64,000 nucleotides of DNA from Phycomyces nitens (lineage: Eukaryota; Mucoromycota; Mucoromycetes; Mucorales; Phycomycetaceae), in contig JAHRBC010000001.1 in NCBI GenBank assembly GCA_022702545.1, forward strand, positions 1,364,001-1,428,000. The letters run 5' to 3'. Below, one piece after another: positions 24,715 to 35,402 of the stretch. The notes below the pieces were generated by a model. That model saw only the letters and a list, made by a program, of their open reading frames with translations. It was not told the origin of the DNA and searched no databases. Positions within the stretch are counted from its first letter, which is position 1. Each line of letters starts with the position of its first letter. The translations under genes were made by a program, and so were the position numbers.

Positions 24715-24726
24715 ATTACGCGTAAT
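24715..24726. promoter_or_regulatory. 12-bp perfect palindrome upstream of the P450 gene
   Basis: ATTACGCGTAAT is a perfect palindrome about 100 bp upstream of the start codon and 40 bp upstream of the TATA box, followed by a half-site-like TAATACGCC. It is positioned like a dimeric regulator site. No regulator is identified. Confidence 0.3.
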
Positions 24727-26308
24727 GCCTAATACGCCAAGTTTGAACCTAGTTTATAACCCGACAGAAGTAAAGATGTAATTACCATGAGTATAGGTCC
24801 TCCAATATCCTAAGCATATTCTTTTCACTTTCAGTGACAGCAAAAAGAGTGATCGAGAAATGAAAAAGTGTTACACTAGTATAGGATAAATGTCACACAG
24901 AGTCAAATAATTCCGAGGGTTTCTCCGGATGATTTTTCCGTATCAGACAAACTTTGCAGCAAGATTGAATTTTGGGTCAATGGTGAAGATAAAGACTTTA
25001 ACTGTCTCTAATTATATTGAGAATAAAATCTTGTATTAAGAGGTAAAGATTTATTATGCAAGAGATCTGGCCACAGATATATGCACAATCCCCTTTAATT
25101 ATCTATATTCTATAAGAATATATATATATATAATGTATTTGATTCTCAGAAAGACATTTTGTTACCACAGAAAATAGAATCAAACAAGTCAATTTCTGGG
25201 ATTGTGTACAGATCGGATTGTGTGATCGAGGATTGGTCTATTGACAAAAGACTATGGCTAGTGATAGCAGTGTACTCTATATTGTACGGGAAACAATAGA
25301 CATTCTATGATCATCTTGAGTGACAAGTCGTTAATATCAAACGATTGTGTGATTGATATTTTCATTATACATTCTATTATATCATAAAATAAAAGCTGGA
25401 AATATTGGCATTAAATAATCGGAATATAATAAATATCAACTGTTTTCAGGCACCTTTTAAGTATTGTGCTGTAAAAAGAAAAAGAAAACTCGGTACTACA
25501 TACTGACAAATATTACCAAATAAAGGTGGCTTTTATGTGAAATATTGCTGTTGTCCTGAGCGATCAGACGAAGCTTTTGCAAATTAATTTCATGGTTCTT
25601 CAATTCCTTGTTTAAAGGCGCCCGGATTTAATGAAACATGAATAAAAGAGACTATTGCCTATACCGAATACCCGTATGCATGTCAATATTCCGAAAATAT
25701 GCTATTGCCTAAAGAGCGCATGCATTAACTCATGCATCATTTGAAAGGCTTTTTGAATTCCAGTAAAAAGGTCAGTATGTATGTGTGTGTTTGGGTGATT
25801 AGAGTACTATATACTTTCTTTTCCTGCTCCAAATGATATGTAAAGATGTATCTAGAGATGAAATACAATCATACAACTATGCGTTTCACAAATCTCCTTT
25901 TCCTTTTGGCATAAACAAACACAATAAGAACATGTAAATAGGGCTACAATGTAACCAAACAGTTCCAATTTGTTTAATCGGTATATGGTTTAGGCTTTTG
26001 ATACCAACCTATATATGCATTTATGGGACGGATATATTGTGTCATATTTAATTGTCTCGACTTGTAAATGACAATGTCTTGGTTATTCTTCCATCATGAT
26101 ATAAAAGTAACAAAGGTCTGGGGACTTATTTAGTGTCACAAACCAAAGATTGAATTGTTTATCAAATACAGTTGTAATTGGCCCCGACTTTGGATGTGGT
26201 TTCGTTCTCAGTAACCTCACCAAGAAGCCTTTCTATAAAGTCTTTGCCTCGAGAATGTTTATTGGATGGTTTAAAATAATACTTTTCAAAAAAGAAAAAG
26301 AAAAAACT
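24727..26308. other. Intergenic, no feature recognised
   Basis: About 1.6 kb of AT-rich DNA between the P450 promoter and the tyrosine-recombinase relic. No frame or RNA gene stands out. Confidence 0.45.
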
Positions 26309-27183
26309 TTAGTTTGCATGTAGCTTTACCTCTTGTACAGAGGCTCCCTTTAATACTTCTTCTGTACTTGTAGAGATTATCTTTATCAAATTTGGAATTT
26401 TAGGTGGGCTGGATGATCGGCAGTGACTATTCTCTCTGAGTATGTTTGCAAGGAAAATCTGGTGGCTTTCTGGCAAGTGGTTTCTTGCCCCCTTTGTTCG
26501 CTGATAAAATTCCCACAAGGCTGTAATGAGGTAGCTATCTATTGCAGCAATGATGCCAAGGTTGGATAGTGTTGCTTCAGTTTCCTTGGGTTACTGTGGA
26601 ATCAACGATAATTCTCAGGATTTTGACAATCCAATATTATTAACAAGGAAATGAATATTTCTGAGTTTGGGGCTATATAGATCCAATTGATGTTTCCACA
26701 ATGTAGAAATAACTAGCAGTAAGATGGTCTTGAGCTGTAGGCAATCTAGTGTGAGTCCGAGCCGGTTCCCAGCTTAAGATTTTTCCAAGTATTTGACCTG
26801 GGTCATATGTCTTTTGGGAATGGTTTGAAAGTCTTGCGTCTGCAATACTCGGAAAGAAAGAACTGAATGATGAGCAGGTGCGATTCAATCGGTGGTTTTT
26901 GCGGGTGTATAACCGTGTAGACGAAGGCAATGGTAAATCTACTAGTATTGAGTGGCAAGGAAGTATATTTTTTTCTAATAACACCAAACATTCCAATATA
27001 TTATTTGGCTTTCTTAAAGTGGGTCGTACTGACCCCCTCTTTTTTCTCATCACACCATCGAACCCATTTTATCCAGAGGAGATCACGGTTTTTATTAATG
27101 GAAGGGCAATCTGCTTGTTGAATATACTCGACCTCTTTCAAGTTTATATCCCGAGTTGTTTGGTAGTGCTTGGTAATATCCAT
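26309..27183 (-). pseudogene. Relic of a tyrosine recombinase (Crypton/DIRS-like element)
   Basis: Pieces in order on the minus strand, in different frames and broken by stops: a DNA-binding-type segment with KWVRWCDEKKEGV, then YTSLPLNTSRFTIAFVYTVIH and HPQKPPIESHLLIIQFF, then KDIYDPGQILGKILSWEP, a remnant reading like PRKLKQHYPTLASLLQ, WEFYQRTKGARNHLPESH, and a terminal STEEVLKGASVQEVKLHAN. The WxRWC start, the PPI.. segment and the GASVQEVKLHAN block are typical of tyrosine recombinase (phage-integrase fold) proteins of Mucorales mobile elements; the last block precedes the catalytic Tyr region. Here it stops before that Tyr. A stop codon also interrupts around 26998. It cannot encode an active enzyme. 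The exact element class is not determined. Confidence 0.6.
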
Positions 27184-27344
27184 GCAATCAAATTACAAGT
27201 ATTATTGACTCTGATAGGTATTGCCGTTGACAATTTCTGCTTCATTATCATCGTCCAGGAGAAATATATCATTGTGGAACACACTACACCCCTTAGTATT
27301 CCAATATATTTTGAGATATATTGGTTTGTTAGTATGTTTAAGGG

Positions 27345-27615
27345 AAATAAGAACACTGTGAGAGTGTTGTTTATATACCATTATTCAAATTCCCTTGTAC
27401 TTCAAGTCCCCGTCTTGTCATGGTGGGTCATTCCTGTAGCAGCGTAAAGTATACGTGTGCCTGGTGTGTAACTGTTCCTGAGATCCTACCTTGGCATGGT
27501 CAATGACAAAGAGTAACCAGATATCGGTTCTAGAGCCTCTCTTTACTCGGAAGCGGTGTGTATACCACACACAGTATTCTTTTGTTGATAAACAACTCTC
27601 ACAGTATTCTTATTT
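27345..27615. mobile_element. Inverted-repeat element containing copy 2 of the unidentified coding repeat
   Basis: The left arm AATAAGAACACTGTGAGAGT (27346 on) and the right arm ending CTCTCACAGTATTCTTATT (to about 27614) are inverted repeats of about 28 bp with two or three mismatches. Inside, on the minus strand, about 27567-27390 reads WYTHRFRV...DIWLLFVIDHAKV...EQLHTRHTYTL, related to the frame at 11175-11372. Stop codons follow. It may be a small transposon relic carrying a coding fragment. Confidence 0.5.
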
Positions 27616-27786
27616 ACCATGAGATACTAACAGATCCAAATACCTCACTATGAATTGGGATTACAAAGACCACCGATTGGCTTTGCAAAAAAAAAAGGTG
27701 CCACTAGTCTTTTCAAAACAGTTATTTGGCACCATGAGCACTGTACAAATACTCTTTGGATAGAATACTAAAGCCAATTAAAAAAA

Positions 27787-29243
27787 AGGGGGGTTCAATA
27801 ACAGATCTTCAAAGTATTGATTGCTAATAAATAAAATTTGGAAAATAAAATCAATGAAACCCCCTAATAAATAAATTTGAAAAACAAATTAAAAAATAAC
27901 AGTATACTCTACTAACATGTTGGTAGATTTGAATCTTTGAGGCCACCAAAGTCCAAGCCGAGGCTTTGGAACCAGAAGATCAATCCGAGACCCCGGATGG
28001 AATTCTCATCCCAAGAAATCTCAGGTGATGCTCTAATTTATTTATTTTTGTATTCTTGTCGTTTTGGATCTGGGGTGTTCTTCCAATGCTATAGCACAGC
28101 CAATATTGGTCGAACCCACTGGGAATCATAAACGAGGATAGAAAGATCGATACTTTTTATTCAATGAAGTATTGTCCTCTTTTATATCTTTGCAAAACCT
28201 ACTCAGCCATCATAAATGTCTGTTTTGGTTTATAATCTACTTTTGTTACAACTAATGCCTTCTAGGTCTTTAGAGAGCAAAAGGAAATCAATTCGGTCGT
28301 CGTTTTCAAAAGGGAACTCTGTATAATTGTCATGCTGATTGGCTGACAATAATTCGGGTACTAAATTCTTAAAAATAAAGGTACCGATGATAACTCGGCC
28401 TACTAAGGCTGTCGGAGGTCAAAGTTAAGATCCGGAGATTATAAACAGAAAATCTCAGATTAAAAAGCCAACGCCTTAACCGACTGACCTATGCACTGGT
28501 ACATACACGGTATAGAAAATTAAGAGATACGTGCAACTCTTTGCCTGTCTTTTATGGTAATACGATATTTATAGTGTCTGCTAGGCACTTTCCACCAAAA
28601 CAATGTGGTCGCCACTCAAGCTAATAGATTCTTCATTTCTGTAGCTAATCACCAAGTCTCATGCTAATCTAATCGCCCTTTTCTTTTCGCTGCTACATAT
28701 ACTTTGTTTTAAATATAACAAAGGTCTTTTGGCTGTAATGTAGTAGATTCCAATTGTAATTACTTTAATGTACACAATCTACCGAATCAACATCCTGCAC
28801 TTGACAAACGCGCAACAAACCTTGGGCTGCCACCACCGCCACCAAAAAAAACACCAAACTGTTTTTTAGAATTAGACAATGCACAAAAAGAAAGAAAACA
28901 ATTAACTTGCTGTCATTCCTCACTCTTGTTTTATCTGTAAAACCTATTTGTATTTTCGGATCCAATATCGGCTTAGCTAACACTGTTCACCCAAACCAAA
29001 AGCCAAGGATAAAAAAATATATATACTATTGAAAAGTGAAAGCAAAAATAAAGATAATTATGAGAGGAATGAGAATCATTATATCAAGATACTTATGTAC
29101 CAGTAACAAGAGAATAAAATAAAGGCTCAAACACAATGCTAAATAAAAGTATATACAATGGATCATGTTTTAACAAATGACTTTGCTGGTATAGTTCAGC
29201 TGATGCCTAGTTGCTGGTAGAAAAGTGTATTTAATATCCAAAG
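27787..29243. repeat. Dispersed composite repeat, copy A, with tRNA-like segment
   Basis: The left border is AGGGGGGTTCAATAACAGAT. Most of it matches the copy at 50689-51310, and its right half (28567-29243) matches 18779-19422. About 330 bp near 28035-28375 is absent from the 50.7-kb copy. On the minus strand, 28490-28450 reads GTCAGTCGGTTAAGGCGTTG then GCTTTTTAATCTGAG, which resembles the A box and anticodon arm of a tRNA. A tRNA-derived SINE or a Pol III-promoted element is inferred. No B box of good match was found. Confidence 0.7.
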
Positions 29244-29255
29244 AAAAACAAACTG

Positions 29256-29430
29256 TGGTATACACACCGCAGTTGAGTGAAATAGAGACACTACAACCAT
29301 TCTCTGGCTACTCTTTGTTAATGACCCAAAGTTAACGTCTCGGGAACAGTTACACACCATGTGGACATACACTTTACACTTCAAAAGTGGCTATCAAACA
29401 CCATACAATAGACGTTGCATTAAAAGGAAA
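29256..29430 (+). pseudogene. Decayed copy 3 of the unidentified coding repeat
   Basis: The plus strand reads LWLLFVNDPKLTSREQLHTM and continues WTYTLHFKSG...PYNRR, aligning with the minus-strand frames at 11175-11372 and about 27390-27567. The upstream part of the frame (from TGGTATACACACC) holds stops. It abuts the end of dispersed repeat copy A. Confidence 0.5.
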
Positions 29431-31739
29431 CTAGAATAATAAGCACATAGGCCATCCTAGTATTCTTTCTTTAATAAATACCAATCTCACAGTATCTACA
29501 AGGTTTTTTTATTACTAATTTGCCTCGTCTACATTTTATAGTTATTTAGACAGTTATCTTGGATATGGAGGCTTCGGATGAAATACAGTGTGGTATGCCA
29601 TGAAGAATACCTCTGACAGCCAGACCCTTTTTTTTTTTAGCAAGGCATAACCTTTATTTTATACTATATAGTGGTATTCAAACGAGAGCAATGTTTAGCG
29701 AGAAAATATAAAGATAACATTGGGACTTTTATAGTCTCATGGTCAGTCTGTTACCAAGACAGTATGTCCGTATGCTGATAAAAACATGATTGCGAGAATC
29801 GAGAATATGTATACATGATGGATAATTCAAACCAATGTTTATTTTTTCTTGATGAGCCTCGATCTAAAACAAACAAAAAGATTGTAGCGATGCAATCTTG
29901 GAATACAGTTCCACAGCCAGGGTAATGGCCATTGCTATTTGTCGCTGGTGTTGACACATAATATATGAATACCTTTGATTTAGGATGCTTGGAAGAAATA
30001 TGTAAGGATTTTTCTTTTAGAAATATATGTGCGACTCCTGCAGTTCCATTATAAACTTTCAACAATCGATTTCTTATTGCCAAATTCAATAAAGATGATA
30101 TATAATAATAATCTTATAAAACTCATGGTCTAACCTGGTTGTGATTATAGTGGATGTACTGAGCTTTCACAACTTGTCCATGTCACACTGATTCTTATTA
30201 TATGATGGATATGTGGATAATCCATCAATGTACACCAATTTGGCCACGATAATCAAGAAAGCGCGGTATATCTGAGGAGAAGAAAGAGGACAGTGAGAAA
30301 ATTAAATGAAATTAATCTCTCTCTCTTTTTAAAATACTTTATATAGACATCCAAATAAGATACTAATCTAGTCTGATCAATTTAAAAAATTCGTCTGGAT
30401 TTGACATTTGCTCTTGGAGACCCAAATCAATGGCCAAATACTTGGACTCTGAATATATATATATCTATATATCTATATTCAGAGACCAAAGACATTGACA
30501 GGGACACCAAGAGCAAATATCAAATCATTAGACTAGTCTACATCCAAGAGCACAAAACATGGACAATAGAAATATTTATCTCTAGGACATAATTCCAACA
30601 TTAGTTGATAGATGTGATTGTTAATTGAATGTTTATAAATATTTTAAAGAAAGTTACAGGGGTCAAAAGGTAGTCAGGTATTAGATTATTTGTGCGACTA
30701 AATGTGCAATGAGTCTGGTTTGTGCCTCGTCATTGTAGCTACTGTGAGCCACACAGTATGAAAGGAATAGCCTACAGATTATGGGCAATTATAGTGCTTC
30801 TTTTTGGTAGTCGAATCCAGACGTAAGACAATGATCAAACTAAATATATATATATATATTAAAAAAAAGGCGAATTTTTACGAGTAGTGAGATTAAAAAG
30901 TATAAAGATGAATAGTGTGAATAGGATAGGAATAAACACAAAAACGAATCCCAATGGAATAATTAAAAAGATACAACAAACATTGCATACATTTCTGTCC
31001 ATGTCTTAATGGGCTAAATCACACATCTATACTCCTTGTCAACAAGACCAAATCAAATATATCTATATAGAAATTCACTTGTAGGCCAATCAAATCGGCT
31101 ATGTAGAATAGTTTTTGGAGATTAGAAAAAAAAAAAAGGGGGGGGGGGGGGGGTGGTTGTGGTGGTGGTGGAAATGAAGGTAGGCAAACTTTGTACCTTG
31201 ACCAAACGACGATTATATTTGTAAACTCCTGGGTACCAAAGTGAGTCATTGGAAGTATTTGTTCGTAAAACTGCTTTGTAAATTTCTCTAATTAGAGCTG
31301 GATATTATAAGAGTTGGTTTTGATTCTTACAAACAATTACATTGAATCAAATTATCGGTTTATTATCCCAAAAAAAAAGAAGAGAGTGTTTCGAGAGTGT
31401 TTCGGCAATGTTGGAATAATTGGGTATAAAAAACAAAAACAAAAACCAAGATTTAGGGATCATTTTTTACAAACAGTGCTAATTTGACAATTAAATCAAA
31501 TTTAGCTGTCAAAGATGTATATTTTAAAGAGATTGTTAATTAAACTGGACATTGTGTAAAGTAAACAAGGCGGATATATTTATGAAGATAAAGATGTTGA
31601 TAAGATTGAATATAATTTAAAGATCCTTGGCGACAAACATGTTATTATTATTATTGGTTTTGTTTTTGTTTTTGTTTTTGTTTTTGTTGTAAATATTCAC
31701 CTTTACAACATCGTTCAATATAATAAAGAGGTCTATAAT
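29431..31739. other. Intergenic region with a hairpin and a poly-G tract
   Basis: No convincing gene. It contains the imperfect hairpin at 30367-30537 (listed) and a purine run of 12 A followed by 16 G at about 31126-31153. The 112-codon minus frame at 29751-30089 has no family resemblance. Confidence 0.45.
30367..30537. repeat. Nested imperfect hairpin / inverted repeat
   Basis: Outer arms GATTTGACATTTGCTCTTGG (30398-30417) and CCAAGAGCAAATATCAAATC (30507-30526) pair with one mismatch. An inner palindrome around CTCTGAATATA...TATATTCAGAG (about 30446-30485) is nested inside, and CTAGTCTGA / TTAGACTAG extend the stem outward. It could be a foldback MITE or a transcribed hairpin. Confidence 0.55.
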
Positions 31740-31940
31740 CTAACCACTTGCCCCTTGTTTTCTCAAGAGACAATAGTACCTTTTAGTGACATCTTCATTT
31801 TGGATCCAAAATAACCCGAATGGAACCATTAATAAACCCCACACAAATAGTGAAAACAGCCAACCTACATATCTACCATATCTTCCGATAAGGAAAAAGT
31901 AATAAATACTACGGCGGCATGTATCTCTCTTTTTTTTCAA
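31740..31940 (-). CDS. Doubtful small ORF with one membrane segment
   Basis: A 66-codon frame begins MKKKRDTCRRSIYYFF and holds one strong hydrophobic stretch (VGWLFSLFVWGLLMVPFGLF). It is divergent from the GH47 gene, 116 bp apart. No family was recognised, and it has no homologous exon nearby. It may be chance. Confidence 0.2.
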   Translation of the reverse strand: MKKKRDTCRRSIYYFFLIGRYGRYVGWLFSLFVWGLLMVPFGLFWIQNEDVTKRYYCLLRKQGASG

Positions 31941-31960
31941 AAAAAATTATTCAACAAGGT

Positions 31961-31968
31961 TATATAAA
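31961..31968 (+). promoter_or_regulatory. TATA box of the GH47 gene
   Basis: TATATAAA lies 96 nt upstream of the start codon at 32057. Confidence 0.5.
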
Positions 31969-32056
31969 CCCTTTGGTGCTCTTGTCTATCCTGTTTCAAT
32001 ACAGCCTTCTATTGTCACATATTCTATTATATAAATCCACCTGGTTCTTTTGTTGA

Positions 32057-33975
32057 ATGTACATCTTTAATAAGAAATGGTCTATTGGGTTGAGCATGGC
32101 CGTCGTCTTGTGCCTCACAAGTAATCTGTGTGTATCTGGTGCACCGTTGGAAGATTTTAATGATAGATATGACTTGAATGCCATGAGAGCCGAGACTATT
32201 AAGAATGCCTTTCGACACGCCTGGGGTGGTTATGCTGAACACGCATTTGGACATGATGAACTAGAGCCACTGACGAATGGAACAACAGACTCACGGTAAT
32301 TACAGTGGCCTCCTCCTCCCCCCTTAAAAAAAAGCCCATGATTATCTGTTGGCTGGATACTAACCTTTGTGCTTGATCTTTAATGTTAGCAACGGATGGG
32401 GAGGTAAGTCATGTTAAATTGATTGCTTGCATTGTTCATGATTCTTATCCATAATCTGTACAGCCACCATCTTTGATTCTCTTGACACTCTGATAATTAT
32501 GGGATTAGAAGACGAGTATTTAGATGCGCGTGAACATGTACGCCGTGTAAACTGGACAGATACCAACGACCCTTCAAAGACATTTGAAACCAATATTCGT
32601 TACCTAGGTGGCCTTTTGTCTGCCTATGATTTGCGCCCAGAACCAATCTTTTTGGAAAAGGCTATGGAATTGACTCAGAGAGTAATTTTGCCAGCATATG
32701 GAACACCAAACCGTGTACCGGCAGCATACGTGGACGTGGAGAGGTAAGTTGACATTAGGGCCATGGTTTGGTGTCTAATCTGTTTAGTGGTCGACCATTG
32801 AAAACCCCGAGTTTGACATTGGCTGAATTCGGATCGATGCAATTGGAATTCGTTCGTCTTAGTCAGATTATTGGTGATGACCGATATTCTACACTGGCAA
32901 ACAATGTCATTCAACGAATGACCAATGTACACACTGATATCCCTGGCCTTTACCCAATGTCTTGGGACCCGAGTTCATTTACACCTGTGAACAGTGAGTT
33001 GAATCACACAATGGGAAAACACAAAAGATATTTATGTGCTTGATAGATTATGTGACTATTTCTGGTGGGGCGGACAGCTTTTATGAATATCTCCTAAAGA
33101 CCCACATGCTGATGAATGGAGAAGAAGAGACCCAAATTGATATGTGGCGAACAGCTGTCGATAGTATGCGCAGTATCCTGAGATCAGAGACCTCAGAAGG
33201 CATGGTATTCCTGAGTGAATATTCAAATGGATACAAATACCTCCAGTCTGGTGAACTTGTAAGATACCCTTGCATTCTCGCCAACAACTAACCTTTTCGC
33301 TTGAAAGGTTTGCTTTATGCCTGGAAATCTGCTTTTGGGCAGTCGATATCTGGATGATCCTCAGATAGATACTCTGGCCAAGGAGCTCATGGACTCTTGC
33401 TACAATACCTGGATCCGTACACCCACCGGACTGTCACCAGAGACCTGGAGTTGGATCCAGAAAGACCAAGACACGACAAAGTTCCCTGGCTTAATGCAAC
33501 AGATGATGTCAGATAATGGCTTTGTTACAAATGATAAATCGTACGACTTGAGACCAGGTGAGCCAAGGAGTGTTTGTGGAATGAGTCTAACGATGACCTT
33601 TAGAAACCCTCGAGAGCCTATTTTACTTTTATAGACTAACTGGAGACCCGTCCTACCAAGACAAGGCCTGGACGATATTCAATTCGATTGAAAAGTACTG
33701 CAAGACATCCGGGGGCTATACAAGAGTGGCCAATGTGATGGACACTGAGAACGTCAGCCCACTGAATTTTGAAGAGAGGTAAGCAAGATGTCCAAATGCT
33801 CTATCCATCTCATCTAATCTGTCTTGCTAGTTACTTTTTTGCCGAGACTCTCAAGTACCTCTACCTTATCTTTAGTGATCCAAACTTGATTTCGTTGGAC
33901 GAATATGTATTCAATACAGAAGCTCATCCGTTTAGACTCGAGAAGCCTATTCATGTCCAGGCCGACTTTTCCTAG
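32057..33975 (+). CDS. GH47 alpha-1,2-mannosidase (class I)
   Basis: Eight exons: 32057-32295, 32390-32403, 32464-32743, 32788-32993, 33047-33258, 33308-33557, 33604-33778, 33831-33975; 506 aa. Exon 2 is only 14 nt (encodes R/NGWG/A). A signal sequence ([21 protein letters not shown]) is followed by the catalytic barrel. Family hallmarks: [11 protein letters not shown], the catalytic-acid segment [17 protein letters not shown] (E126), [12 protein letters not shown] (D256), [13 protein letters not shown] (E401), and NTEAHPF near the C-terminus (Thr488, calcium ligand). Reaction: removal of alpha-1,2-linked mannose from N-glycans, calcium-dependent, in ER/Golgi, or secreted as in some fungi. 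Length matches secreted/ER fungal members. No ER-retention signal is visible, and whether the leader is cleaved decides location. Confidence 0.95.
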
Positions 33976-34132
33976 TCATTCTAGGCCTATTCACCCATTA
34001 TCTTGCCTGTAATAACATTCCTTCCTAGCTATTGAATTTTATTTTGTTTTTCTAAATTCCAGTCTATAAAATACAAAAAAAAAGGTATCATTCCCTAAGG
34101 ATGTATCTATCAATATATATATATTTTATAAT

Positions 34133-34169
<37 letters not shown>

Positions 34170-35402
34170 GCTAGAAACCAAAATCAAGAAAGTGATCGAT
34201 CATATCTGTGACACCAAAGATGAAACGGTTTGAATAAATGCAGAATATTCCTGTCATACTTTCCAAACGTTCGATATTTCGCCTTTATTCTGGTCTGATG
34301 AATATCGACATTTTGAAACATTCAATAGATATAGATAAAGGTATTTGTTTCAATTTTTAAGCTATATGAAAGAATCGGTATTGCTAGTTCTAGATGGCCA
34401 TTGGTCTATTTTTGCCAAAATGTTTTTCGTTGAAGATTGGAATTGAATACAGATTATCTAATGAATACAGTGTTGTGCTTACAAGATTTAAAGTGTGTAT
34501 TTTGTTACGGTTCGGTTCGGCTCACTTCCGCCTACTGAAATTTAAGCAAGTTGGGGGCAGATATGGGTTTATTACCAAGAATATTTTGGATATCAAATAG
34601 CCTAGAATATTATTTATTGATATTTAATTTTGACACAAATTTAGGGTTATGTTTTCCCGGCTGGTCAAGAAAATCCATAAACCCTAATCGCACCACACTG
34701 TGAACCACCCCCCTCTTTGTTTCCCATTTTCTCTCTCTCTCTCTCTCTTTCTCTCTTTCTCTCTTTCTCTCCGCTCAGATTATAGCCCATATAAATATCT
34801 ATAAAAATAAATAAAAATCTTTAAACTCAAAGGGAGAGTGAGAGATATATATTCAGAAACCTTTTAGAATAATAATTATAATTACTTTAGACCCGGTTTA
34901 CCCCCACAAAAAATTTATACATGTATTTATAATGTATTTATATACTTTCTCTCTCTTTCTTTCTTTCTCTCTCCTTCTCTCTCTCTCTATTTCTTTTCTT
35001 TTCTATATATATACATATACATATATATATATACATATTCTGTCCTCAATCTACGCAGTAAATAGCTGGCACCCATCGACACACTCGGACCCAGAGAGCC
35101 AAAAAATAAGAGAGAGAAAGAGAAAAAGAAAGAAAGAAGGAGATATTTTTTCTCAAGAAAATAGAAAACTATATAGCTCAGCAAGTTCTCCTCAACTGAC
35201 CATTGTCAGGTTTATAGTTATTTATTTATTTATATATTTATTTATATACTATATATGTGTATAAATACATAAATACATATAGTTTTACATGTATACACAT
35301 AACTATACACTTCATTTCTTGGCCACCGCAATCCCATCACCTTGTTCACATCATCATCATCAAAACACCCTTAAATATACCTACACACCGACTCCGATTG
35401 TT
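33976..35402. other. Intergenic with simple repeats
   Basis: Between the mannosidase and the sugar transporter. It holds an (AAT)n run at about 34132-34168, CT-rich runs at about 34731-34771 and 34943-34988, and many TA repeats. The CT-rich runs may be part of the transporter promoter. A 68-codon frame at 34394 looks like chance. Confidence 0.6.

Noticed and set aside
26878..27447. 189-codon plus-strand frame
   Set aside because: It is antisense to the tyrosine-recombinase relic and runs into the inverted-repeat element; composition is hydrophobic and unlike any family.
29751..30089. 112-codon minus-strand frame
   Set aside because: No family resemblance, no exon neighbours, and no promoter signal.
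35289..35402. Upstream in-frame extension of the sugar transporter
   Set aside because: Residues are His/Thr-rich low complexity; the ATG at 35403 gives the usual sugar-porter N-terminus.
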